DNA from: Demequina zhanjiangensis
GTDB lineage: Bacteria > Actinomycetota > Actinomycetes > Actinomycetales > Demequinaceae
Direction of reading: 5' to 3'
NCBI RefSeq assembly: GCF_030418315.1
Contig: NZ_JAUHPV010000008.1
Span: forward strand, 1 to 64,000
DNA length: 64,000 nucleotides
The position numbers and the translations under genes were made by a program. The notes under the pieces were generated by a model. The model was given only the letters and a program-made list of their open reading frames with translations. It did not search any database and was not told the DNA's origin. Position 1 is the stretch's first letter. The number at the start of each line of letters is the position of its first letter. Of this stretch, positions 36,645 through 45,174 are shown piece after piece.

Positions 36645-37577
36645 ATGACAGACACCCTCACCCGATCCGGCTCGGACGCCAAGCCGGAGACGCCCACTCA
36701 GGCGAACCCCAAGAAGAAGAAGCGCAGCCCGTACCCGATCTGGTTCTACGCACCGGCGGGGATCATCTACACCACGCTCTTCGTGGTGCCGACGTTCGCG
36801 TCCTTCTACTTCGCGCTCACTCGATGGACCATCTTCGAGTCCGAGTTCATCGGCCTGGAGAACTTCCAGACGTTCTTCTCGGAGCCGTTCCTGTTCGAGA
36901 GCCTCATCAACACCATGATCTTCGCCGTGCTGACCTCCGGCGCGAAGGTGGTGCTCGGACTTCTCATCGCGGTCTTCCTGACGAGCCAGATCATCGCTCG
37001 CGGATGGCTGCGCTCCGTCGTCTTCTTCCCCGTCCTCATCTCCGCGGTCGGCATCGGCGCCACGTTCGCCGTGCTGCTCGACCCGTGGGAGGGGCTCGTC
37101 AACCAAGTCATCATGGCCTTCGGCGCCGAGCAGGGCCCCGGCTGGCTGACCGATCCGAACCTGGCCCTGATCTCCGTGGCCATGGTGGACATCTGGCGCG
37201 GCGTCGGACTCGCGGTGCTCATCTACATCGCCGGCATCGTCGCGATCCCGCAGGAGTACTTCGAGGCGGCGAAGGTCGATGGCGCCAACGCGTTCAAGCG
37301 CTTCTGGCACGTGACGCTGCCGCTCATGCGGCCGGCCACCACGACCGTCATCATCCTGTCCCTCATCGGCGGGCTCCGATCCTTCGACCTGATCTGGACG
37401 ATGACCGGCGGAGGCCCCGGCTTCAGCTCTGACGTTCTCGCGTCGGTGGTCTACAAGCAGTACCAGGCAGGCTTCTACGGACTCTCGACCGCAGGAAACG
37501 TCGTGCTGTTCGTGGTGGTGGCGATCATCGTCGTGCCGCTCTTCTGGTGGCTCAACCGTAGGGAGGTCGAGCAGTGA
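36645..37577 (+). CDS. Sugar ABC transporter permease (MalF-like)
   Basis: A 310-residue integral membrane protein with six transmembrane helices after a Lys-rich N-terminus. The EAA loop that contacts the ATPase reads EYFEAAKVDGANAFKRFW (about residues 206-223). CAGGAG sits upstream of the ATG. Its stop overlaps the GTG of the second permease (GTGA). No ATPase gene is present in the operon, as is usual in actinobacteria where a shared MsiK-type ATPase serves several CUT1 importers; that ATPase would be encoded elsewhere. Confidence 0.93.
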   Translation: MTDTLTRSGSDAKPETPTQANPKKKKRSPYPIWFYAPAGIIYTTLFVVPTFASFYFALTRWTIFESEFIGLENFQTFFSEPFLFESLINTMIFAVLTSGAKVVLGLLIAVFLTSQIIARGWLRSVVFFPVLISAVGIGATFAVLLDPWEGLVNQVIMAFGAEQGPGWLTDPNLALISVAMVDIWRGVGLAVLIYIAGIVAIPQEYFEAAKVDGANAFKRFWHVTLPLMRPATTTVIILSLIGGLRSFDLIWTMTGGGPGFSSDVLASVVYKQYQAGFYGLSTAGNVVLFVVVAIIVVPLFWWLNRREVEQ

Positions 37578-38431
37578 GCGCCTCGACGGACACCAAGTCC
37601 CGCCTCAACCGCACCTACTCGTGGGTCGCGGGCCTCATCGGCATCGTCGTCACGGCGATCATCTTCATCGTGCCGTTCATCTTCATCTTCTTCACCGCGT
37701 CGAAGACACAGGTCGAGGCCGCACGGCTCGAGTTCTCGCCGCCCACCGAGTGGGCCTTCGTCGAGAACTTCGTCGAGGTCATCCAGGCACGCGACTACAT
37801 CCTCGTCACGGCATTCATCAACTCGACGATCGTGACGGTCGGTGCGGTGTCGCTCATGGTGATCGTCTCGGCCATGGTCGGCTACGTGCTCCAGCGTCGA
37901 TACACGCGCTGGAACGGGTTCATCAACTTCCTGGTGCTCGCGGGCCTCATCGTCCCGCCCGCCGTGGTCCCGACGATCTGGGTCATGCAGGGCCTGGGGC
38001 TCTTCAAGACGATGCACGGACTGATCCTCGTGATGGTCGCCTTCGGCATGGCGTTCTGCGTGCTCATGTTCAGGGCATTCGTCGCCACGATCCCCAGAGA
38101 GCTGGATGAGGCAGCGATCATGGATGGAGCGGGTCCGATCCGGCTCTTCTTCCAGGTGGTCTTCCCGCTGTTGCGCTCCGTCATCGTGACGGTGATCGTG
38201 GTCCAATCCGTGTTCGTGTTCAACGACTTCCAGGCACCTCTGTACTTCTTCCCCGGAGCGGAGAACGCCACCGTGCAGGTGACCCTGTACAACTTCCAGG
38301 GTCAGTACGCCACAGCGTGGAACCTGCTGTTCATGGACATCCTGCTCATCACGATCCCCATGCTCGTGATGTACATCTTCTTCAACCGTCAGATCGTCGC
38401 CGGAATGACGTCCGGAGCGGTCAAGGGCTGA
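37574..38431 (+). CDS. Sugar ABC transporter permease (MalG-like)
   Basis: A 285-residue permease with six transmembrane helices and the EAA motif ELDEAAIMDGAGPIRLFF (about residues 176-193). It forms a heterodimeric channel with the MalF-like protein. The GTG start overlaps the previous stop, ensuring equal expression. It is the last gene of the importer operon; a strong terminator follows 20 bp later. No glycosidase is in this operon, so the substrate is probably a mono- or disaccharide processed elsewhere. Confidence 0.93.
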   Translation: MSASTDTKSRLNRTYSWVAGLIGIVVTAIIFIVPFIFIFFTASKTQVEAARLEFSPPTEWAFVENFVEVIQARDYILVTAFINSTIVTVGAVSLMVIVSAMVGYVLQRRYTRWNGFINFLVLAGLIVPPAVVPTIWVMQGLGLFKTMHGLILVMVAFGMAFCVLMFRAFVATIPRELDEAAIMDGAGPIRLFFQVVFPLLRSVIVTVIVVQSVFVFNDFQAPLYFFPGAENATVQVTLYNFQGQYATAWNLLFMDILLITIPMLVMYIFFNRQIVAGMTSGAVKG

Positions 38432-38451
38432 CGCAGGCGCAGACCCGGGAG

Positions 38452-38490
38452 AGGGCCCGGCTTCCACGGTGGTGGGAAGCCGGGCCCTCT
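38452..38490 (+). terminator. Terminator of the sugar-importer operon
   Basis: The perfect 15-bp arms GAGGGCCCGGCTTCC (38452-38466) and GGAAGCCGGGCCCTC (38476-38490) with a 9-nt loop are followed by TTG. Confidence 0.85.
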
Positions 38491-38564
38491 TGTCTGTACG
38501 AGGCTCTTTGCGCAGAGAAGTGGCGCGCCGAGTAGGGGCCTAGGTCCGGCATGGACACCTGCCC

Positions 38565-38596
38565 TACAGTCGAGAATGGTTGATACAGAAACCATT
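38565..38596 (+). promoter_or_regulatory. azoR promoter with possible operator
   Basis: TACAGT (38565-38570) is a plausible -10 with a start near 38577. Immediately downstream AATGGTT (38575-38581) and AACCATT (38590-38596) form a 7-bp inverted repeat with an 8-nt spacer, placed where a repressor could block initiation. No -35 match is obvious. Confidence 0.45.
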
Positions 38597-38626
38597 TCTG
38601 CCGACACCCGAAGAAGGGGGCCCGCT

Positions 38627-39250
38627 ATGGCCAAGCTGCTCGTGATCCGTGCCCACCCGCTCACCTCGGAGAACTCCCGCTCGATGCGGCTCACCGACGA
38701 GTTCGTCAAGACCTACAAGGAGACGCACCCGGACGACGACGTCCTGGAGCAGAGCCTGTACAACATCGCGATCCCCGAGATCGACCTGGACCTGTTCAGC
38801 GCCTGGAACAAGCTGCGCGAGGGCGTCCCCTTCGTCCGCCTCCACGAGGCCGAGCAGACCAAGAGCACGCTGTTCGAGGGCTACACGACGCAGTTCCTCA
38901 ACATGGACAAGATCGTCATCGCGAACCCGCTGTGGAACCTGCAGGTGCCCACGCGCCTCAAGGCCTGGATCGACTGCATCTGCGTCGCCGGCAAGACCTT
39001 CAAGTACAGCGAGACCGGCGAGGCCGTCGGCCTGGTGGCCGGCAAGAAGGCCCTGCACATCCAGACCAACGGTGGCGTCTACAACGGCCAGGACCCGGCC
39101 AGCCAGTACGTCCGCACCATGCTCGGCTTCATCGGCGTGACGGACTTCCAGGCGATCGCCGCTGAGGGCATGGACCACGACCCGGCCCGCGCCGGCGAGA
39201 TCATGGACGCCGCCTTCGCCGAGGTGCGCGCCGCCGCCGAGAGCTTCTGA
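38627..39250 (+). CDS. azoR: FMN-dependent NADH-azoreductase/flavodoxin-fold quinone reductase
   Basis: A 207-residue flavodoxin-like oxidoreductase. VIRAHPLTSENSRSMRL binds FMN phosphate, NPLWNLQVPTRLKAWID is the second FMN loop and TNGGVYNG the third, all as in AzoR. Family members reduce quinones or azo compounds by two electrons, protecting against electrophile stress. The ATG at 38627 follows AAGAAGGGGG; a start at 38576 would add 17 residues upstream of the fold and overlap the operator. It lies directly before the SoxR-type regulator and so probably belongs to the same redox-stress group. Confidence 0.92.
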   Translation: MAKLLVIRAHPLTSENSRSMRLTDEFVKTYKETHPDDDVLEQSLYNIAIPEIDLDLFSAWNKLREGVPFVRLHEAEQTKSTLFEGYTTQFLNMDKIVIANPLWNLQVPTRLKAWIDCICVAGKTFKYSETGEAVGLVAGKKALHIQTNGGVYNGQDPASQYVRTMLGFIGVTDFQAIAAEGMDHDPARAGEIMDAAFAEVRAAAESF

Positions 39251-39261
39251 TCTCTCTCCCC

Positions 39262-39305
39262 CTCCGGCCTAGAATCTCACCTAAGGTTGAGGTTCTAGGC
39301 CGGAG
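39262..39305 (+). promoter_or_regulatory. Inverted repeat and promoter region upstream of soxR
   Basis: A perfect 13-bp inverted repeat CTCCGGCCTAGAA (39262-39274) / TTCTAGGCCGGAG (39293-39305) surrounds an 18-nt centre containing the small palindrome ACCTAAGGT and the half-site TTGAGG. TAGAAT (39270-39275) can be a -10. It may be an autoregulatory site, or a terminator for azoR; both readings are possible. Confidence 0.45.
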
Positions 39306-39314
39306 GTGTATCTG

Positions 39315-39779
39315 ATGGGCATGGCTCACGAGCCCGACGAGCTGCTCACGATCGGCGACGTGTCCCGTCGTACTGGGGCCGCCGTCTCCGCGCTGAGGTA
39401 CTACGAGGATCTGGGCCTGATCGCCTCGGTGAGGACGGCGGGGAATCAGCGGCGATACCCCCGTCACATGCTCCGGCGCATCTCGCTGATCCTCGTGGCG
39501 AAGCGACTCGGCATCCCGCTCGACGACGTGCATGAGGCCTTCGCCTCCGTCCCCCTCGACTCCACTCCCAGCCATGACGACTGGCAGCGCGCCTCCCGCG
39601 CGTGGAAGCGCCAGCTCGAGGAGCGACGCCGCGCGTTGGAACGCCTGGAGTACGAGCTGACGGGCTGCATCGGCTGCGGATGCCTGTCGATGAAGGCGTG
39701 CGCGTTGCTGAATCCCGACGACGCGCTCGGCCGAACCGGGGCGGGCGCTCGGCGCCTGGACGACGCCGCCGACTCCTGA
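39315..39779 (+). CDS. soxR: SoxR-type redox-sensing MerR-family regulator
   Basis: A 154-residue MerR-family activator. The DNA-binding wing (about residues 11-80) has LTIGDVSRRTGAAVSALRYYEDLGLI and RRYPRHMLRRI. A dimerisation helix follows, then the [2Fe-2S] ligand motif of SoxR, four cysteines in the order CIGCGCLSMKAC (about 119-130) followed by LLNPDD. Oxidation of the cluster by redox-cycling agents or nitric oxide switches the protein on. GGAGG lies 8 nt before the ATG. Its likely target is the promoter of the neighbouring sod gene, which has a perfect SoxR-like palindrome and the 19-bp spacer expected for MerR activators. Confidence 0.9.
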   Translation: MGMAHEPDELLTIGDVSRRTGAAVSALRYYEDLGLIASVRTAGNQRRYPRHMLRRISLILVAKRLGIPLDDVHEAFASVPLDSTPSHDDWQRASRAWKRQLEERRRALERLEYELTGCIGCGCLSMKACALLNPDDALGRTGAGARRLDDAADS

Positions 39780-39836
39780 CGCGCAGGGCCGCCCGTTCGC
39801 GGCAGCGCCGGTGCCGGAGCCCCACAAGCACTCGGT

Positions 39837-39867
39837 TTGACCTCAAGTGCACTTGAGTTTCTAGCGT
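39837..39867 (+). promoter_or_regulatory. SoxR-controlled promoter of sod-fprA
   Basis: TTGACC (39837-39842) and TAGCGT (39862-39867) are separated by 19 bp, the over-long spacer typical of MerR-family targets. Between them lies the perfect palindrome CTCAAGTGCACTTGAG (39842-39857), close to the known SoxR box CCTCAAG-N4-CTTGAGG. This is strong sequence evidence for SoxR activation of sod. Confidence 0.8.
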
Positions 39868-39897
39868 GGTCTCGACGGACCGACGAAAGGACCCCCG

Positions 39898-40500
39898 TTG
39901 AGCACCTACACGCTTCCCGAGCTGCCCTACGACTACGCGGCGCTCGAGCCCCACATCTCCGGCCGCATCATGGAGCTCCACCACTCGAAGCACCACCAGG
40001 CGTACGTCACCGGCGCCAACAACGCGCTCGAGCAGATGGAGGCGGCGCGAGCCGCGGGCGACTTCGCGAACATCAACCGGCTCGAGAAGGACCTCGCGTT
40101 CAACCTGGGCGGTCACCTCAACCACAGCACGTTCTGGCAGAACCTCTCCCCTGAGGGCGGAGGCGAGCCGGACGGTGAGCTGGCCGCAGCGCTGGACGAC
40201 GCGTTCGGCTCCTTCGATGCCTTCAAGGCGCACTTCACCGCCGCAGCGCTCGGCGTCCAGGGCTCCGGATGGGCCATCCTGGGCTGGGACACGCTCGGCG
40301 CGCGCCCGCTCGTCTTCCAACTGTACGACCAGCAGGGCAACGTCCCTGTGGGCATCACGCCGCTGCTCCAGCTGGACGTGTGGGAGCACGCCTACTACCT
40401 GGACTACGCGAACGTCCGCGCGGACTACGTGAAGGCGTTCTGGGAGATCGCGAACTGGCAGGACGTCACCGCGCGCTTCGCTGCCGTCAACGCGAGGTGA
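39898..40500 (+). CDS. sodA: Superoxide dismutase (Fe/Mn)
   Basis: A 200-residue Fe/Mn superoxide dismutase converting superoxide to oxygen and peroxide. Metal ligands fall in [12 protein letters not shown] (His), HLNHSTFW (His), and DVWEHAYY (Asp, His). The residues around [10 protein letters not shown] suggest the Mn/Fe family but do not settle the metal. It starts with TTG; AAAGGA lies 9 nt upstream, and the family N-terminus [12 protein letters not shown] fits that start exactly. SoxR control is indicated by the promoter at 39837-39867. The FprA-like reductase starts 10 bp after its stop and is probably co-transcribed. Confidence 0.95.
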   Translation: MSTYTLPELPYDYAALEPHISGRIMELHHSKHHQAYVTGANNALEQMEAARAAGDFANINRLEKDLAFNLGGHLNHSTFWQNLSPEGGGEPDGELAAALDDAFGSFDAFKAHFTAAALGVQGSGWAILGWDTLGARPLVFQLYDQQGNVPVGITPLLQLDVWEHAYYLDYANVRADYVKAFWEIANWQDVTARFAAVNAR

Positions 40501-40510
40501 GCAGGCCTTC

Positions 40511-41884
40511 ATGACCACCCGACCCCTCACGGTGGCCGTGGTGGGCTCCGGCCCCGCCGGCGTCTACACGGCCGACATCCTGGCCAGCCATGAGACACCC
40601 ACCCACGTGGACGTCTTCGAGCGCCTGCCCGTGCCCTTCGGGCTCGTCCGTTACGGCGTCGCGCCCGACCATCCGCGCATCAAGGCGATCGTCGATGCGC
40701 TCCACTCGGTGCTGGACCGTGGAGACATCCGTCTGGTCGCCGGCATCGACGTGGGCGTGGACGTCTCCCTCGAGGCACTTCGTCGCGAGTACGACGCCGT
40801 GGTCCTCGCCACCGGCGCGGACGACGACGCGCCGCTCCCCCTCCCCGGCTTCGACCTGCCCGGATCGTTCGGCGCGGCCTCGTTCGTCTCCTGGTACGAC
40901 GCGCATCCCGACGCACCGACGGACTGGTCGCTCGATGCGGCACAGGTCGCCGTCATCGGCGCGGGGAACGTCGCGCTCGACGTGGCGCGGATGCTCGCGA
41001 AGCATGCCGAGGACCTGTCCCCGACGGAGATCCCGGACCACGTCCACGAGGCTCTCGCCTCCAGCAGCGTGACCGACGTGCACCTGTTCGCGCGACGCGG
41101 GCCCGCCGAGGCCCAGTTCTCGCCGCTTGAGCTGCGCGAGCTGGGGGACGTGCCGGACGTCGACATCGTCGTGGACCCCGCCGACATGGTGTTCGACCGG
41201 TCGAGCGAGGCGCTCATCGCGAGCTCCCGCCAGCGCAAGATCGTCGCCCAGACCCTGGTGGGCTGGTCGGAACGCGACCCGTCCACCTTCACCGCCTCCC
41301 GCCGCATCCACCTGCACTTCATGCAGGCTCCCGTGCGGCTCGACGGAGAGGGCGCGGTGCAGAGCCTCACGGTCGAGAGGACCCGCCACCTGGGCAACGG
41401 CACCGTCGAGGGCACCGGAGAGACTCTCACGTACCCCGTCGGTCAGGTCTACCGGGCTGTCGGCTACGCGTCACGGCCCGTGCCCGGTGCCCCCTACGAC
41501 GGGACGACGCATCGGATCCCCCACGACAGGGGCCGCGTGCTCGACGCCGAGGGGACGCCGATCCCTGGGCTCTACGCGAGCGGCTGGGCCAAGCGCGGCC
41601 CCGTCGGCCTCATCGGCTCGACCAAGTCGGACTCGCTCCAGACCGTCACTCACCTGCTCGAGGACCTCGCGGAGGCCCCGCGCACGGGTCGTGAAGGCGA
41701 CCCTCTCGCACGACTGCTCGCCGAGACGGGGCTTGAGCCCGTCGATTGGGAGGGCTGGTTGCGAGTCGACCGCCGCGAGCGCGAGCTGGGCGAGGCCCGC
41801 GGCCGCGAGCGCATCAAGATTCCTGACCGCCCTACTCTCACCTCGGTGGCCAGGGCTGCGGCGGAGGCGACGACGACAGTCTGA
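40511..41884 (+). CDS. fprA: Ferredoxin-NADP+ reductase (FprA/adrenodoxin reductase type)
   Basis: A 457-residue FAD/NADPH reductase. The FAD motif VAVVGSGPAGVYTADIL is at residues 9-25, the NADPH motif VAVIGAGNVALDVARML near 147-163, and GLYASGWAKRGPVGLIGS near the C-terminus matches bacterial FprA and mammalian adrenodoxin reductase. It passes electrons from NADPH to ferredoxins and could re-reduce iron-sulfur proteins such as SoxR. It sits directly behind sod, which mirrors the sodA/fpr pairing of the E. coli SoxRS regulon, though there the genes are separate. A terminator follows. Confidence 0.92.
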   Translation: MTTRPLTVAVVGSGPAGVYTADILASHETPTHVDVFERLPVPFGLVRYGVAPDHPRIKAIVDALHSVLDRGDIRLVAGIDVGVDVSLEALRREYDAVVLATGADDDAPLPLPGFDLPGSFGAASFVSWYDAHPDAPTDWSLDAAQVAVIGAGNVALDVARMLAKHAEDLSPTEIPDHVHEALASSSVTDVHLFARRGPAEAQFSPLELRELGDVPDVDIVVDPADMVFDRSSEALIASSRQRKIVAQTLVGWSERDPSTFTASRRIHLHFMQAPVRLDGEGAVQSLTVERTRHLGNGTVEGTGETLTYPVGQVYRAVGYASRPVPGAPYDGTTHRIPHDRGRVLDAEGTPIPGLYASGWAKRGPVGLIGSTKSDSLQTVTHLLEDLAEAPRTGREGDPLARLLAETGLEPVDWEGWLRVDRRERELGEARGRERIKIPDRPTLTSVARAAAEATTTV

Positions 41885-41928
41885 CCGCCGTCCCGGTCCG
41901 GTTCCGGGACGCCGCCGCAGCGAAAGGC

Positions 41929-41964
41929 GAAGGCCCGGTCTCCCTCAGGAGGCCGGGCCTTCGT
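41929..41964. terminator. Bidirectional terminator between fprA and the GH3 gene
   Basis: Arms CGAAGGCCCGG (41929-41939) and CCGGGCCTTCG (41954-41964), with CTCC/GGAG extending the stem inward around CTCA. It serves two convergent genes. Confidence 0.8.
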
Positions 41965-41975
41965 CATGAGTGTCG

Positions 41976-44420
41976 TCAGCTGAGCGCTGGCTCGCCTGCC
42001 GCGCTGCTGACGTGCAGGTCGTCGCTGCTGAGGCCGACGCTCACGACAGGTCGTCCGGTGAGCGGCACCCAGCCCTCGTCGCTCCACCGCATGAGGCTGC
42101 GCTCAGGGATGGAGAGCGTGACCTCTGTCGACTCTCCGGCCTCAAGGCGCACCGGAGCGAAGGAGGCGAGCCACCTGGCGGGAACGTCGTCCGAGGACCC
42201 CTCAAGGGACACGTACGCCTGGACGACGGTCTTGCCCGCGCGCTCGCCGGTGTTGCGCACCGTGACGGACGCGTCGAACCCGCCGTCGGCGCCGGCGGCG
42301 ACCTCAAGGTCCTCGACCGCCCACTCGGTGTAGCCGAGGCCGTGACCGAACGGGAAGGCAGGCGCGACGCCCTTCTTGAGCCAGGCGCGGTAGCCGACGT
42401 GGATGCCCTCGGTGTACTCCAGGTGCCCGTCGGTGGGGACCACCTTGCTGACGGGCACGGACTCCTCGTCGGCAGGCCACGACACGGGCAGACGCCCGCC
42501 GGGCTCGGCGTCGCCGCTGAGCACGTCCGCGAGCGCGTTCCCGAACTCCTGCCCGGGGAACCAGGTGGCGAGCACTGCCGCCGCATCCTTCTCCCAGGGC
42601 AGCGTGACGGGCGAACCCGAGTTCACGATGACGACGGTCCGCGGGTTCGCGGCGAGCACGCGCGCCACGAGCTCGTCCTGGCGACCGGGGAGCTTCAGCG
42701 AGGTCCTGTCGAAGCCCTCGGACTCCACCTCCGCGGAGGTCGAGACCACGACGATCGCGACCTCGGCCGCCTTCGCCGCGGCCTCTGCCTCGGCGAGGAG
42801 GGTCTCGGCGTCGTCCCGGGCGGGCGGCAGGCCCACGCCGAGCGCGATGGCATCTCCCATGCCGCCCTTGATCGGGCTGAGCTCCACGACCACCTCGGCC
42901 TTGCCGTCGACGAGCGGGATGTCCATCTCCGCGTAGGGCGGGTTGAGGACCACAGCCGACGGGTCGTCGCCCTCGTTGAGCCGGAGCTCGCCTGAGTCGA
43001 TGACCTGGCCGCCGACCTTCACCACGTAGTCGGAGAGTCCCTCGACACCGAACGGCGCGGTGTCCCCCGCCTCATCCGACGTGTACGTGAAGGAGAACTC
43101 CACCGTCGCGGCCTTGAGCGCCTTGGCCTCGGAGTCGAAGGAGACGATCCGCGAGGCGGCGCGGAACTCCTGATCGGTGACCGCACCGCGCCCATCGAGG
43201 TAGCGCACCCGCATGCCGGGCTCGCCCTTGGTGTCCTGGAGACGGTCGAGCGGGACCTCTGCCAGGCCGGACTGGACGACGGCGCCTCGGTTCCAGCTGA
43301 TGTCCGCGGCCCCGAACCGGCTGCGGATGCCGTCGAGCGGACTGACGACGGATGCGGGGATGACGGTGGCGCTGCCGCCACCCTGCGAGCGTGCGTGCAC
43401 CGCGCCCTCGCCGATGACCGCGATGCTCGCCGGGGCGCTGAGCGGGAGGATGCCGTCGTTCGCGAGCAGCACGGAGCCCTCGACCGCGGCCTTGCGGGCG
43501 GTGGCGATCGCGGTCTCGACCGGAGCGAGCTCGATGCGCTCGGGCTGCGGCTGACCCTCGATGGCTCCCACGCGGAGTGCGAGGAGCAGCAGGCGACGCA
43601 CCTTCTCGTCGACTGCGGACTCCGGCACCCGGCCGTCACGGACGGCGTCGAGCAGACCGTGGGCCCAGGGGCTCTCCGGGCCGGGCATCGCGAGATCCTG
43701 CGCGGCCAAGGCGCTGGCCTCGACCGAGCGGACCGCGGTCCAGTCGGAGATCACGACGCCGTCGAAGCCCCACTCGTCCTTCAGAGGGTCCTGAAGCAGG
43801 TGGTGCTCGCTCGCGGTGACGCCGTTGATGCTGTTGTACGCGCTCATGACGAGCCAGGCAGGGCCCTCCTTGACGGGACCCTCGAAGGCGGCCAGGTAGA
43901 TCTCGCGAAGCGTGCGCTCATCGACGTCAGAGGAGACGGTGAAGCGGTCCGTCTCGGCGTCGTTCGCCACGTAGTGCTTGAGGGTGGCGCCCACGCCGTT
44001 GTCCTGGATGCCCTTGACGTACGCGGTCGCGATGCGAGCCGTCAGCACCGCGTCCTCGCTGAAGGTCTCGAAGTGGCGGCCTCCGTAGGGCGAGCGCTGG
44101 ATGTTGATGGTGGGGGCGAGGACCACGTCCACCTTCTTGCGCCGCGCCTCAGCGCCGAGGCCCTGGCCGATCTCGCGCACGAGCTCGGGGTTCCACGAGG
44201 CCGCGATGGCCGTGGGCGACGGGAAGTTCACCGAGGGGCTGCGCTCGTCCCAGACGTCGCCGCGGACTCCTGCGGGCCCGTCGGAGACGACCATCGACCG
44301 CAGGCCGATGCTGTCGAGGCCGTAGAGAGACCAGCTGTCCTGGCCGGTGAGGAATCGGACCTTCTCCTCGAGCGAGAGCTGCTCGAGCATCGTCTCGATC
44401 GCGCGTGCGTGCGCCGTCAT
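41976..44420 (-). CDS. Glycoside hydrolase family 3 beta-glycosidase
   Basis: An 814-residue GH3 enzyme. The N-terminal barrel carries the Lys-His and nucleophile signatures (LKHYVANDAETDR near 160-172; VISDWTAV near 233, whose Asp is the nucleophile). The second alpha/beta domain follows (SIAVIGEGAVHARSQGGGSA). It is interrupted by a PA14-like beta insertion (about 395-530) and followed by a fibronectin-III-like C-terminus. The fold fits a beta-glucosidase or beta-xylosidase. There is no signal peptide, so the substrate must be imported. AGGAGG is 6 nt before the ATG. It diverges from the TetR gene; the operator at 44464 overlaps its likely -35 region. Confidence 0.93.
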   Translation of the reverse strand: MTAHARAIETMLEQLSLEEKVRFLTGQDSWSLYGLDSIGLRSMVVSDGPAGVRGDVWDERSPSVNFPSPTAIAASWNPELVREIGQGLGAEARRKKVDVVLAPTINIQRSPYGGRHFETFSEDAVLTARIATAYVKGIQDNGVGATLKHYVANDAETDRFTVSSDVDERTLREIYLAAFEGPVKEGPAWLVMSAYNSINGVTASEHHLLQDPLKDEWGFDGVVISDWTAVRSVEASALAAQDLAMPGPESPWAHGLLDAVRDGRVPESAVDEKVRRLLLLALRVGAIEGQPQPERIELAPVETAIATARKAAVEGSVLLANDGILPLSAPASIAVIGEGAVHARSQGGGSATVIPASVVSPLDGIRSRFGAADISWNRGAVVQSGLAEVPLDRLQDTKGEPGMRVRYLDGRGAVTDQEFRAASRIVSFDSEAKALKAATVEFSFTYTSDEAGDTAPFGVEGLSDYVVKVGGQVIDSGELRLNEGDDPSAVVLNPPYAEMDIPLVDGKAEVVVELSPIKGGMGDAIALGVGLPPARDDAETLLAEAEAAAKAAEVAIVVVSTSAEVESEGFDRTSLKLPGRQDELVARVLAANPRTVVIVNSGSPVTLPWEKDAAAVLATWFPGQEFGNALADVLSGDAEPGGRLPVSWPADEESVPVSKVVPTDGHLEYTEGIHVGYRAWLKKGVAPAFPFGHGLGYTEWAVEDLEVAAGADGGFDASVTVRNTGERAGKTVVQAYVSLEGSSDDVPARWLASFAPVRLEAGESTEVTLSIPERSLMRWSDEGWVPLTGRPVVSVGLSSDDLHVSSAAGEPALS

Positions 44421-44463
44421 CGGAACCTCCTTGTTCGACTGATACCAAGACGATACACGAAAA

Positions 44464-44478
44464 CCATTCACTGAACGG
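44464..44478. promoter_or_regulatory. TetR operator between GH3 and TetR genes
   Basis: CCATTCACTGAACGG (44464-44478), an almost perfect 7-1-7 palindrome with one mismatch. For the GH3 gene (minus) it overlaps the -35 position of the -10-like TATCGT (44455-44450). For the TetR gene it lies just upstream of TAGTAT. The same element is found at 45124 and 54083. Confidence 0.75.
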
Positions 44479-44503
44479 CAATGAGGTGAGTAGTATCCGA
44501 TTC

Positions 44504-45079
44504 ATGCGACAACGAGGTTCCTACGCGAAGGGGCTTGCCAAGCGCGACGAGATCCTTGACGCCGCCCTGCAGTCCTTCATCGAGAAGGGCTACGACCGCA
44601 CCTCTGTCCGCGAGATCGCACGCATGGTCGAGCTGAGCCAGGCGGGCCTGCTGCACCACTTCTCCAACAAGGAGCAGCTCTTCCTCGAGGTGCTGCGGCG
44701 TCGCGACGAGCAGTCGATCTCCGGCGCGGCGGACCGCGGCGTCCACTCGGTGCAGGGCCTGATCGACGCGATCGCACGCAACGTCGACCAGGAAGGCCTC
44801 GTCGGCCTCTACGTGGTCATGTCCGCCGAGAGCGCCCACACGGAGGGCCTCGCCCGCGAGTTCCTTGAAGGCCGCTACGAATGGGTGATCGACGACATCT
44901 CCCAGGACGTCGCGCGCATGCAGGAGGAAGGCGAGATGACGCTCACGGTCGGCGCCCATGAGATCGCCTCGCTGCTGGTCGCCGCGGCCGATGGTCTGCA
45001 GATCCAGTGGCTCCTCAACCGGCGCAGCGTCGACATGGTCGAGCAGATGCATACGCTCGTGAACGCCTTTCGCCTCTAG
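44504..45079 (+). CDS. TetR-family repressor of the glycoside locus
   Basis: A 191-residue TetR repressor. The N-terminal helix-turn-helix (residues 11-56) contains ILDAALQSFIEKGYDRTSV and VELSQAGLLHHFSNKEQLF. The C-terminal ligand domain (about 75-190) is helical and has no recognised ligand signature. TAGTAT (44491-44496) ends 7 nt before the ATG without a Shine-Dalgarno, suggesting a leaderless message. The matching palindromes at its own promoter, at the first rhamnosidase gene and at the MFS gene make it the most likely local regulator. A glycoside or released aglycone is the probable inducer. Confidence 0.9.
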   Translation: MRQRGSYAKGLAKRDEILDAALQSFIEKGYDRTSVREIARMVELSQAGLLHHFSNKEQLFLEVLRRRDEQSISGAADRGVHSVQGLIDAIARNVDQEGLVGLYVVMSAESAHTEGLAREFLEGRYEWVIDDISQDVARMQEEGEMTLTVGAHEIASLLVAAADGLQIQWLLNRRSVDMVEQMHTLVNAFRL

Positions 45080-45122
45080 ACCCACCCCGGTCGCACGCTT
45101 GCGACCATTCATGCCATGGAAT

Positions 45123-45139
45123 ACCGTTCATTGAACGGT
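45123..45139 (+). promoter_or_regulatory. TetR operator upstream of the first rhamnosidase
   Basis: The 17-bp perfect palindrome ACCGTTCATTGAACGGT (45123-45139), centred on a single T, lies 35 bp before the ATG at 45175. A further half-site-like CCATTCATG occurs just upstream (45105-45113). Confidence 0.8.
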
Positions 45140-45174
45140 TGAACGCTGACCCGACGATTCAAAGGAGAATCCTG

